A stretch of 64,000 nucleotides of DNA, taken from the NCBI GenBank assembly GCA_027924645.1, contig BSBN01001343.1:930001-994000 (forward strand), given 5' to 3'. This document shows positions 22,782-32,786 of the stretch, one piece after another. Within the stretch, counting starts at the first letter, position 1. Every line of letters starts with the position of its first letter. The DNA is from Cunninghamia lanceolata. Its lineage: Eukaryota; Streptophyta; Pinopsida; Cupressales; Cupressaceae. Made by a program: the position numbers and the translations under genes. The notes under the pieces are model-generated. The model was not told where the DNA came from and made no database searches. It was given only the letters and a program-made list of their open reading frames with translations.

Positions 22782-23033
22782 GGTTGCAGATTTAAATATG
22801 GACAGCATGTGAATGACTCTTTCTGTTTTAAGTTTTTGCTTTTCTATAACTTTGGTTTCCTTTTTGGCCAGAAAGGGCCTTTTAGATCTATAGCTTTGCT
22901 CAGGGCTCTTAGTTAAAATGCTCTGTTATGTTATCTTTTTGGCCAGGAAGGGCCTTTTTTGTAATCTGTAAAAACATTTTTATTAATATTAATATATTAT
23001 GATTATCTAAGCATCCTTACTGATTAAAAAAAA
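22782..23033 (+). other. LINE-like or processed 3' tail ending in poly(A)
   Basis: The sequence after the stop at 22781 has repeated TTTTTGGCCAGRAAGGGCC words, then TTGTAATCTGTAAAAAC and an AT-rich run. It ends in an A-tract at about 23026-23034, placed against the second aspartic protease exon. This layout resembles the 3' end of a plant LINE or a retrocopied transcript inserted into the protease fragment. I could not find a convincing 5' target duplication, so the call is tentative. Confidence 0.35.
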
Positions 23034-23280
23034 ATGTCAACCCTATTCATGTGTTGTCTCAGTAAAGACTTGTACCATGAAAGAATCTATTAATTATATA
23101 TAAATTCCAAATTAAGTTGATGAGAAAAGATCTTTGATATCCAACTGGAAAGCCTTAACATCCAAAAATTACTAACCTGATGTTTCACAACAAGTTTCCC
23201 AACTATGACATAATCTTTACTTAAGAAACTGGATATTGATCCACTACCATATTGGATCTCACAGGATTCTCCTTCACAAA
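23030..23280 (-). pseudogene. Aspartic protease (phytepsin-like) gene fragment, captured
   Basis: Minus-strand exon (about 23272-23177) reads SCEIQYGSGSISSF, LSKDYVIVGKLVVKHQ. This matches the flap region of plant vacuolar A1 aspartic proteases, where SC-I-YGSGSISGF and VGDLVVK are typical. A GTTAGT donor follows. About 100 bp later, after a TACAAG acceptor-like site, comes the start of the next exon (about 23070-23030) corresponding to VFIEATRE-type sequence. It is damaged by a stop and cut by a poly(A) tract. Only about 45 of roughly 500 residues remain, with neither catalytic Asp. Exon plus intron retention indicates capture of genomic DNA by the CACTA element. Confidence 0.75.
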
Positions 23281-23289
23281 CAAAAAATG

Positions 23290-25129
23290 ATATATATTAA
23301 TTATTTAGAAAATTCCTTAATATCCCCATGTAAGCATACTAAACTAAGTGAGGTTGAGGGTTTGAAGTAGAGTACCATCACCCGCATCAACGCAAGGCCC
23401 AACAATAGTGTGGTGTTGTGGTGGAGGCTTTGTGCATCATTCAAAAGAGAATTTGTGCATAAATTTTTCATTATGGTGATCTGAAGTGGAAATTGTAACA
23501 ATTTTGCTTGAATAAATAGGAAGACAAGGTATACCCTCCATTCCACCAAATCTACTATCTCCAACCGGACCTATGCCAAGTGATTAAAGGAATAAATTAC
23601 AAAAATATCATCCTATCTATTTATGATGTTTTTCTAAGCATAAAAAAATTAAACAAACAAACTACAAAGAACACAAGTACATCTCTTAGTTGTATAGACC
23701 AAGATAGTTCAACCACCATTATACCACTCAATGAATACTAACCAGCTCCTAAGTCATGATCTAGATGACTCCTTTGACACCTTGTAGGTGGTCCTGCACA
23801 TGAAAGCTCTGGGTCCTAACAGAAAACCTCAAAATCAAGTAGTTCAAACCAAGATGATGTAGGAGAATTCTTGGTTCAAGAACAATCTTGCATCAACCAA
23901 AAACTTTTGCATTTAGTTTGTTGGCATTTTAGTTCTTTCATTTTTTCCAGTTCAGTTCAAGTAGTTCAGTCAATAGCATTTTTCAGCTTGTGGTCCAGTT
24001 TTGGAATTTCACATCTTGCGGATTTGGACTTAGCATCTACATTCATTCATATACATCATATTAAGAATTTAGAGTATTTGGATCAGTTACCAGAAAGATA
24101 TCGCTATCAGAAGATCAACTATTTTCGCAAAGCATTCTAACAGTTCTTGATAACCAACTAAAGGAGAAGGCTTGTGGATCATTCCTTGACTTGTGAATCT
24201 CAATGACACATCATTCAATTTCCTGTGGTTCATGAACAATCTTCCCCAAGGGTCCGTACATTGTTCCATTCATTTGAGGAAGTGTTCTATGCATTTAGGT
24301 CTGACCTATCTGTGAACACATTATAGCTCTTCATTAGAGTTTGTGACCTTCCTTAGCTAATATGGAGGAATCTATTGATTCGGAAATGATATATAAAGAT
24401 GTAATAGATCCTTAGGAGAGAAGTTAGCAATTGATTCATAGTTCATAGTTTAGATTTTGTTTGAAGGAGATTCAAAGCTTTATCTTGCGCATGTATGTAA
24501 TCATGCCTGTGAGCCCTAATTCTAAGCCCGCATGTTACCGGCTAGATTGAATTTGAATTCTTTGATATACTGAATGATTGAATTTGCATTTGTTCCATTT
24601 CTTGAGTTGTTTCTGTTGTATTTACTCTTGATGTACAGTCTAGATGGTTCATTTTGTGAACCCTCCTACCATGACTGCACCACAAGAATAAATAATATAG
24701 GGAAAATAACCTACAATAAAGATACCTTCATACATTTGATAAAAGAACATTTGATAAATCCATAAATCCATGCAAATTTCCTTCCATAAATCCATCTTAG
24801 GGATCCATATTTCTTTTAAAATTATTCCAGGAGTCATTCATAGGAACCCCATACCAAGCCCATGTGAACGATATTTGTATTTTTGACCATTGATGTGTTT
24901 TTGTCTCTCACCGCAATCTCGCAAGTCACTCAAAAGGTCTTGGCAGGTGTGTGGGAACCAAGGATAACAAGGGAGCAGTTATTGCTATCCCGCAGCATGA
25001 AGAGATTGCAATTGTAGCATTGTGGGATGTAGAGATCAATTACCATAGCCCTACAGTGGTCTCAAAATGAAGTGGTGGGCTGGCATTAAAAATTTAAGTG
25101 GCATATGATACTTCACTATGGTCCCACGG
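23290..25129. other. No firm gene; possible fragment and LTR-like debris
   Basis: A minus-strand stretch at about 23575-23310 is open for long runs in two frames (one includes GPVGDSRFGGMEGIP) but matches no family I know. From about 23857 to 24570 the sequence has LTR-like character, with TTGGTTCAAGAAC at the start, a TATATAAAGATG box near 24390 and a CCTGTGAGCCCTAATTC stretch. No second copy or clear ends are present, so a solo-LTR call is not secure. Confidence 0.35.
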
Positions 25130-25420
25130 TAGTTAAGAGAATAACCAGTAGTAATGTGGTAAGGAGAAAAGGAAAACACTACAGCATGCCCCCATGGTGG
25201 CCTCAAGTGAGGCTTGTGGTAAGGTGGTAAGAAGGAGCAGAGGAAAATAGTACACCTCACCCCTGTAGTAGCCTCAAGTGAGGCTTGTGGTATGGTGGTA
25301 AGAAGGAGCAAAGGAAAATAGTACACTGCGCCCCCGTAGCGGCCTCAAGTGAGGCTTGCAGTATGGTGGTAGAAGGAGTTTAAGTTATGTAAGTGTTAAA
25401 TACCGCAGCCTCATGATAGT
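25130..25420. repeat. 71-bp minisatellite inside the CACTA element
   Basis: The word CCTCAAGTGAGGC recurs at 25201, 25272 and 25343, exactly 71 bp apart. Within each unit follow TGGTAAGGTGGTAAGAAGGAG and AGGAAAATAGTACAC blocks in the same order. A degraded unit precedes (about 25130-25200) and looser ones follow. The core CCTCAAGTGAGGC is palindromic apart from its centre. Confidence 0.85.
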
Positions 25421-27060
25421 TTCAATGAAGGAGTGTGGTAGTACGGTGAAAGGCTTCAAGTGATGTTTAGTAGACTGCGGTCCTACGATTGTCAAAGAAA
25501 TAGCTTGCGGTACTGTAGCAGGGAACAAGTCATGGTGATATAATTGAATTTTTGAGACAATATTTCTAAAATGGAGATAGAACAAACTATGAACTTTCTT
25601 AGACACAACCAAGCCATGACTTACACCCTCTACATAGAGTTGTCTTTATGGTAGAGATAAGTCAAGGGATAGTAGTTTGCAGTCATTACATTTCATGGAG
25701 TGGGATTCTAAATATTTTTTGGTGTTGAGATACCCCTGCTACCAAGATAAGAATCATGTGAGGATCTACCTTAAGGCAATAAAGAGATACAGAGCTATGC
25801 CATGACTTACACCCCCTTGATAGTTGAACAAATATGATTAGAAGCAAGAAAATAAAAGATCATTAACCATGCTTAGACATTCACTTTAATTTTGCATCTA
25901 TGGCCCATTGGCTCCAATAGTTGCCATCCTATCTTGTTTCTATTATTGATTTTGTGTGTTCCTTAGAGTCATAAAAGTAGACACAACAGGCAACTCCATC
26001 ACAAGTAATCGATAAAATCATGAGCCCCCAAAGCCAAAGCATTGGAAGGCCTCATTTGGTTCAAAATTGATAGTCATGACTTAGAAAATGACAATCAATA
26101 GAATGGTAATAAAATCCTTGGTTGACACTTCACATTGGAAACTCATTTGTTAAAATAAGTCAAAACAATAGACAATCACTACTAATCTCATATTTTAAAT
26201 GCTTATTGGTAGCCTAGATGATATCACCATTAATAGCATTTTGTGGATTGTGTCTAGATGTATGATCTGCTTTAGCTTTTGGTATTATCCCATCTCTAGG
26301 GTCATATGTTTGTCTTAGTAAGATATATCATTTCTCTTTGTCAAGCTATCTTAGTGAAGACTCAAATCAATTTTTATTTTTTTCCCATAATGCTCTTCAT
26401 TTGTGTAATAATGTTGGCCAAGGTATTGGAAATGAAGTTGCTAGAGACATGGTGATATAGTTGAATTTTTGAGACAATATTTCTCATTGACCTGATTAAA
26501 TCAAAGAACACTTTTTCTGCCTTTTCTCCACTATTCTTTTATGAGATGAGTAATTTCAAATTTGATTGCTATCATTTGCAATGCATTTCTATTGCATTTC
26601 AATTTGAAACATTTGATCCATTGTTGGATTGTTGTCACTTTTACAAACATAAAAATGTGCATGTTCTAATATTTTGAACTTATGACAAGTCAAAGTGGGT
26701 TGTGCTTGTTTAGCAACTAGTTGAAATTTAATTTTAATGTACTACTTCTTGATGTTCCCCTTGACTCATTATCATTTTTGTTTATCATCTTACTTTTTGG
26801 CTAGCAACATACATGTGATGCATCTATTGTGATGTTCTATGGATGGTGGCTTTTTCCAAATTATTTTCAAACTATTTCAAGTTCTAGGTGTACACCTTGT
26901 GGAGACTTATGGCATATTTGTATGCTTATTTTTTTTCCAAGGTTACAGTGAGTTGATAAATTCAATTATTCCAAAGGTAGTGGAAATAATCTTGGAACAA
27001 TTATCTAAGTTCTCTTAATGTTCAGATTTGTGAAAATTTTTATTTTACAGTTTTTTAATA
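25421..27060. other. No recognisable gene
   Basis: AT-rich CACTA interior. A GATATAATTGAATTTTTGAGACAATATTTCT sequence element appears at 25537-25566 and again, nearly identical, at about 26454-26484, so a short segment is duplicated. Nothing coding is evident. Confidence 0.5.
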
Positions 27061-27102
27061 GCCTTGTTTGATGAGTCTTGGAAATTGGTTTCAATTTACA
27101 AG

Positions 27103-27328
27103 GTAAAGCTTCCATTTGGAGCTAAGAAGATTGTGCCAAGTAGTTGCAGAGCCATGATTGGTCAGGTTACTAGTGGTGGAAGGATAGAAAAGCCAATGCT
27201 CAAAGCTAGCATTGCATATCACAAATATAGGGTCAAAAGAAACTATTGGCCCAAGGTTCGTGGTGTGGCAATGAATCTTGTTGAGCATCCTCATGGTGGT
27301 GGTAATCATCAACACATTGGGCATGCTG
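27103..27328 (+). pseudogene. RPL8: 60S ribosomal protein L8 (uL2) exon fragment, captured
   Basis: The plus-strand open segment encodes the central-to-C-terminal block of uL2, a core large-subunit protein near the peptidyl transferase centre. It reads [53 protein letters not shown] and [16 protein letters not shown], including the conserved His-rich loop. Similarity starts next to a TTTACAAG acceptor-like site and stops at a GGTACT donor-like site after GHA, so this looks like one exon with intron edges. About 75 of roughly 260 residues are present. Substitutions such as C to Y in KRNCW and P to L in MNPVEH suggest loss of constraint, yet the frame stays open to a stop at 27357. Confidence 0.93.
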
Positions 27329-27378
27329 GTACTATGCATCATATAGAGAAGGCATAGCATGTACATGTACTTAATCAT

Positions 27379-28290
27379 AATTAAACAATTATAGAGCTCT
27401 GATTATTTGAAAATGTCATCTTTTAGTTTCTTTTTTCTTTAGGTTGCTTTGTGTCAACAATTTATGGGGACCAGGTTGTAAACTATCATTAGTGGTTTAC
27501 TCTTGATTCAAAATTTTAGGAAAGACTTCAGACTAGATTGTAATCCTTATTTACTTGTATTGTTTGAGGCTGCCATATTAATTGACTTTGTTATTTTTGA
27601 TTCTTTGTTGAGTGCTTGTTATTTGTCTTTAGATCATAGAAATGGTAAAAAGATTGATGATTTATTAGTATTATAAACTATGAACTTTCTATTTTAAAAA
27701 AGTAATAATCATCATGCTAAAAGGACATTTTAGTTAGATGATCATCAGGGAGAGAAACATCTAAAAGGGTGACTTCCATATCACAGAAAAAAGATAGAAA
27801 CCTAGATTGATCTGTAAGCCCGTCACTTGGGCATTTTAAGCCAAGATAAACCACCTAAGATGACCCCAATTAAGAAAAATCAAACCCCATTTTAACAACG
27901 GAGCATATTGAATACTCTTCAGAACACACCAACACTAGTATTAATAACCAATACTTCAACACAATAATGACTATTCAAGGGACTAAACTGTGATAGGGCT
28001 AGCAGAAACCGAAATGGGTATTAAGCAATATAAGATTATTTGTTGTTTTCTTTTTAAAAAGTTTGCAAGGTTGAGGCAGTTCTTCTAGAATTAGATGAAA
28101 CCCTGATCCTTCACAACTAAGCTTTGAAACCTTGATCCCTACTAAGAGTGGGGTATTGTTTGAGTATTAACAGTCAACAGATTGAATTAGATTTCAGTGT
28201 CTGTATTTATAGCATCTAGAAAATGGGAATAACTAAAACAAAGTACCAAACACAACAAAAAATTATAGTTTAAAAAACACATGAATACTA
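27379..28290. other. No recognisable gene
   Basis: AT-rich CACTA interior after the L8 fragment. The first 250 bp could be L8 intron sequence, but this cannot be confirmed by eye. Nothing else stands out. Confidence 0.5.
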
Positions 28291-28296
28291 GAGACT

Positions 28297-28401
28297 TGCT
28301 AGTAAGGTTCCTCGATGATTGAATGCAATGCATCTAGCCGTGCCCTTCTCTAGAAACTCTTCTATCACTTTCAGGAAATCCCCCTGAAATGGGTCTACCC
28401 A
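28297..28401 (-). pseudogene. RBL: RBBP5-like (COMPASS/Swd1) WD40 gene fragment, captured
   Basis: The minus-strand segment reads DPFQGDFLKVIEEFLEKG then ARCIAFNHRGTLLA and stops soon after. This corresponds to the N-terminus of plant RBBP5-LIKE, the WD40 subunit of the COMPASS H3K4 methyltransferase complex, whose first residues run DPxQGDFPEVIEExLxxG...C-AFN--GTLLA. Only about 35 residues of a protein of several hundred are present, covering the lead into the first WD repeat. Similarity ends abruptly after GTLLA, perhaps at an exon edge. It is the third host gene piece inside this CACTA element. Confidence 0.7.
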
Positions 28402-28679
28402 ATACAAAATTTGGCAAAATACAATAAAATTAACATCTTCAAGTGATTGTGTTCCAATTCATCAATGCAAAAAGAGGGACATCAATGAGGTTTACCTATT
28501 TTTGAGTGCAAATTCAACCCCTGTACAGAGCGTCCAATGCATGAACAATGTCTTGAGCATAGAGGCGGTCAAGTTTCTTTTGTTTCAATTATTTTTCATG
28601 CAAACATTTCCCTCAAAATTTCCCTCTTTCTAATTCGAAATGTTTTTTTAATTTCCCTCTCTTTCTAATTTTTACTTGT

Positions 28680-28840
28680 GTGACTAATTATTTAGTCATT
28701 TATAGATGCATTTTTTAGCAACCATCAAATTAGTCATTTATAGCTGTGTTGCAAAACATGACTAGAATTTAATCATTTTTAGTTGTCGTGACTAAAATTT
28801 TTAGTCACGTAGTCATTTATTTGCCAAAATTCTACTAGTG
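28680..28840. repeat. Right subterminal repeat region of the CACTA element
   Basis: Contains TTTAGTCATTTATAG, TTAGTCATTTATAGC, TTTAATCATTTTTAG and TAGTCATTTAT words and ends in the terminal CTACTAGTG. It is the inverted counterpart of the left end. Confidence 0.85.
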
Positions 28841-29203
28841 TGTGGATATGATTTTATGAGTGCTTTGAATGAGAGATGTGATCTTGTCCTAGCATCAATT
28901 GAAGTCTTCTTTGATGTAGTTTGGGTTTGCATTGGTAAGGTCTAAATGTGAAGTGAATATATACACCTATGTAGATTCTTGTCCACAATAAACTTATATG
29001 TATAAGACAATACGAGTATGAGTATATGTAGGTAGATGTATCATACTCGAGGGTATTGCTCATAGGCATAAGGATATCGATTGGACTAGGTATGTTATGC
29101 ATGTGTATATGTGGATGTCATTCATGTCGTCAATGTATATTGGATTTCATTCTTTTGTGCCGTTAGTGGTTATGTGAGAAATGAGTTTATGTGGTTATGT
29201 CTA

Positions 29204-29232
29204 ATATATATATATATATATACACACACATA
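29204..29232. repeat. (TA)n(CA)n microsatellite
   Basis: An alternating TA run of about 19 bases passes directly into a CA run. Confidence 0.9.
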
Positions 29233-29908
29233 CATTCTTTAATAACATATTATTTGATAATAGAATCCGAATATTCACATTTCATCAACATAACAAAACA
29301 CATATAATTAAGAATGTATGTATATATATATAGTTTGCATAATGGTTATGGTGCTGCCATAAAAGACACGCAGTCATAAAACAATGGTATGCATTTAACA
29401 TTAGTGCTAGTATAAGTGCATAGCTTGGAGCTTATGGTAATATTAAATGAAGCATATTTATGGGTCTTTATAAGCACTATATGAAGCACATAACTTGGAA
29501 TCTTGTTATCATTTCATAGTTTATTAAAAATCTAACTCTTTGGCAGTGCTTTGACTTGGTCTTTGGGCATTGGAAAAAAGGTAGAAACGGTTATAATTTA
29601 TGAAGTTTTAAAGTGCTAACAAGACTATCCTCCAACATGCATTGACTCTTTCTTTGTAAATAGTTTGCAAGTTAATAGGAAGCATGGAATAATGTGTGGC
29701 GCCTTTGTGGAGAGATTCAAACCCATTTGAAGTCTATTTTCTGTAGTTTCCTTGTATTTTTGAGTTGCTTCATGCTATCCTCTTATGTGTTCCTTTTTCA
29801 TTGAATTTCTACTACCACCACAAATCTGTTTTGATGAGTCAAAGAATAAAGGGGGGGTTGTGGCAGTTTTGCAAGCTAATTTGTAGCCATAGCTTGCTCA
29901 AAATTTTG

Positions 29909-29917
29909 TATAAATAG
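29909..29917 (+). promoter_or_regulatory. Candidate TATA box in LTR-like sequence
   Basis: TATAAATAG followed by AGGAGATACCTCATTCC about 10 bp on, a layout typical of plant LTR promoters. No associated gene or complete LTR is visible, so a relic is more likely than a working promoter. Confidence 0.3.
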
Positions 29918-30461
29918 AGGAGATACCTCATTCCTTGAGGACACACAATTTTATTTGGAGTTGCATATATGTTGTTGCTATTTTCCAAGCTTTCTATTTT
30001 GTTTATGCATTTTGTTTTGGTCTTGAGCTGTGAAGCAAGTTTTTGAGTAGTGAGAAGTGATTTTGAGTAGTTTTGGAGGAGATACTTAGTAGTTCAAGGT
30101 TTCAAATAGCAGGGAGCCAATCAAATTCTTGGAGCATAGCTTAATCAATCATGCTAAATCTCTTCTTTATTATGTCATTTATGTTGAATGTTTGTATGTC
30201 TTGATAATTGTTTGAAATGAGTTGTATTCTTTATTCCATTGAGAATTATCTTATTTAATAATGAGAAATATATAAATATGCATATATACATTTAGTATGA
30301 GAACATTATGCTTTGATTGTTTATAAATCTCCTTAATAAGGAGTAGTGGTTATATTGGACTGAATTAAGATAAGTATGAGAAGTATTGCTGAAATATGAA
30401 TGGTCAAGATAGGAAAACTATATTACTTTGATGAGAGTGTCATAGAAAACCTAGAATGGGT

Positions 30462-30670
30462 AAGTAGGGTTATGCCTAGGATTTGTTGATCCATGGTTAA
30501 GGGAATAACCTTAGATTTAGTAAACTTGAAGTTGTTAAGTAGGGTTAATCCTAGGATTTACAGATCCATGGTTAAGGGAATAAGCTTTGGTTTAGTAAAC
30601 TATAAATTGTTAAGTGGGGTTGTTCCTAAGGTTTGTTGATCCATGGATAAGGGAATAACTTTTGATGTCT
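30462..30670. repeat. Three tandem copies of a 75-bp unit
   Basis: Units start at 30462, 30537 and 30612 with AAGTRGGGTT and share GATCCATGGTTAAGGGAATA and TTTAGTAAACT in register. The third copy is incomplete at its end. The spacing is exactly 75 bp between starts. Confidence 0.9.
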
Positions 30671-31381
30671 TTCCAAATTGAGCTAGAATGATGGGTGAGT
30701 GTGTGACATCCATTTCCAGTTAGGGGTGATGAAACTTTGGCCAAACTAGTGTAAACAACCAATGTTTACATTGTCAGTTCACTGTGATCCATGTTTACAT
30801 ACTAGGGAGGGCAATCATGCTTGTAGGTTGGAGCAACAATGTATGACAGTACTAGATATGTAGGACACGACATCATTCTTAGTATAGGCTATTCTTTGAG
30901 GTTACCATACCAATCCCTTTGTCAAAGGGTAGGGCCATTTACCAGTTTGGTAAATGTGTGGGGGACTACAGTTAGTTTGTGGTTGGCATAAAAGCACTTG
31001 AGTGATGCTTCTCCTCATGTAGTTGGTGGTGAGGATTTGAAGACAAACATCAAAATCATTGTAATGACAATTAGATTTATGAATCTTGTATGTAACTATC
31101 TACTGAAATGTTGTAAATAACAAATATTTAATTCATGTAATTGTTGAAATGTAATTTGATAGTGCAATGGTTAAGTTTGAAATATGTTTCAAATGTGCAT
31201 TGTATCAAATGAAAGAAAGGAAAAATTTTATTACTCATGTTTTGGTTCCATGATTTATTTACTCTTGGGTTAAAACTTAGTTGTATTTACTTGGTAGGAC
31301 AAGTGGCATTTTACAAGTACAAGGTCTTATTGAATGCAAGTAGGTATAAAAGCATGATCATTTCCATCTAGAGGTAGTGGT

Positions 31382-32718
31382 TGTTAGTAAGAGACACTGC
31401 TCTGATGAAGGATTGCATGTTGTCATTGATGGCAACAAAGAAAAGTATTTTAAATAGAATGAAAAAGAGATATCTCTCTAGAAGACCAACTTGGTTTGGC
31501 AACAAGGCACAAAAGTATTCTGGTTCGGAAGGCTAAAATGACTAAGTGTGGGCAGTATATAGATTAAGTGACAGTGATTGCATCAGTATGCCACCACAGT
31601 AGAAGATCATTATGTGCAGTTTGGGTATGTGGTTCATAGCCATTTGATGATGATATGTTCCAGTGCTCAAGACCTAACTTCCTTTGGAAGTCATACTGTG
31701 AAATATCTAAGTCCAGGTGAACAAAACTAAGACAGGAATAGTGCACAATGCTAGAGGAAAAGGGTACGCATTCCTCCGCATTTGTATAATTTGTCTTGCA
31801 GTTCTAGAGGTATGATCTATGGTGAGTGAAAAGCCTCTAATGTGGATTTGAGTAGGTCTTGTGGTCCATAGTGGAAGATGTTGTCTGACAGTTAAACTAA
31901 ACTAGTATTTAGTCTGTGAATATGGTCGACATAATAGTATGATGTGTGTAAGATAAATTTTTGGTGTCTGGAAGTTAATCCTAAGTGGTAAAATAGTTGA
32001 GGTTGACATGTGTGATGCTATTTCAAATATTGTTTAGGTCCGCCATAGATTTTGGGAAATAATTTTGGCCAATAGAGCACATAATGCTTGACTACATGGT
32101 ACACTTTATTAGGCCAACCTAATATGAAGATTTTGTTTTTTCTAGATATATATGGGATTGATTTTAGTATTTGGTATGTGTGGAGTGGATATGAATGTGT
32201 GTAGAAAGTGAACAACAGAGTAGGTGACAAAAAGTAGAAGAAGAGAGATCTTGTCTAATGTAAAAGTAGAGCAGCGAAACAGAGCAATCAAGATGAAAAG
32301 TTTTGAGACAATATTTTGAGCATACATTGAAGTTACATTCATGCATGTGTAAATGCAATCTAAGCAATTTATTTTGGCAGTGAGCCAACTCCTTCTTTCT
32401 TTCTTTCCTTTCTCTTGGCAGTGAGCCTTTGTGTAGTGAGCACTTCTTCATAGGGCAGTGAGCCTTGGGAAGTGAGCCTTCTTGTAATTCAGTATTGAGC
32501 TATCATAGTATATTGTGAGCTAACATTCACAATAGTTTTTCCCTTTTTGGGTTTTACACGTAAAAATCCTGGTGTCCATGTGTTATATCTTTATGGTTGT
32601 TGTTCATATGCTCATTCTACTTTCATGTTATTAATTTTAGAAATTGGATTAATAAACTTGTTAAGAAGTGATTTTGTGGAATATTGATTCACCCCCCCAG
32701 TATTCCTTATATTTAACA
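31382..32718 (+). repeat. 5' LTR of element A
   Basis: 1337-bp direct repeat starting TGTTAGTAAGAGACACTG and ending TTTAACA. It matches 63154-64000 over the available 847 bp. Its last 190 bp (TTTTTCCC, GGGTTTTACACGTAAAAAT, GGTGTCCATGTGTTA, GATTCACCCCCCC) resemble the end of the element D LTR. Confidence 0.93.
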
Positions 32719-32720
32719 AT

Positions 32721-32732
32721 TGGTATTAGAGC
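32721..32732 (+). other. Primer binding site (tRNA-iMet type) of element A
   Basis: TGGTATTAGAGC two bases after the 5' LTR. It matches the canonical TGGTATCAGAGC with one C to T change. Confidence 0.85.
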
Positions 32733-32786
32733 AAGGTTCCTTGGAAGAAGCCTAACAACTTGAGGAAGATCTGGGAAAGTTTACTC

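Larger units (their letters stand above)
21353..28840. mobile_element. CACTA (En/Spm) transposon carrying captured host gene fragments
   Basis: Starts CACTAGTACAAAAAGAGC and ends with the reverse complement of CACTAGTAGAATTTTGGC. It is flanked by TGT at 21350-21352 and 28841-28843, the 3-bp duplication expected for CACTA elements. Subterminal regions at both ends are dense in AAATGACTAA / TTAGTCATTT motifs, the usual transposase-binding context. The 7.5-kb interior shows no recognisable transposase. It holds a piece of an aspartic protease gene (minus), a ribosomal protein L8 exon (plus), an RBBP5-like fragment (minus), an unassigned coding stretch, a 71-bp minisatellite and LTR-like debris. 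Introns are visible in the captured pieces, so genomic DNA was acquired. It is non-autonomous. Confidence 0.88.
28844..31381. other. No recognisable gene; spacer between CACTA and element A
   Basis: No coding region is convincing. It holds a TA/CA microsatellite, a TATA-like box in an LTR-like context and a 75-bp tandem repeat, each listed separately. The segment from about 29800 to 30150 has plant LTR character (TATAAATAGAGG, then TCATTCCTTGAGG), but no element ends or second copy are present. Confidence 0.5.

Noticed and set aside
23857..24570. Solo LTR inside the CACTA element
   Set aside because: LTR-like composition and a TATA box, but no matching TG...CA ends with a 5-bp duplication could be placed.
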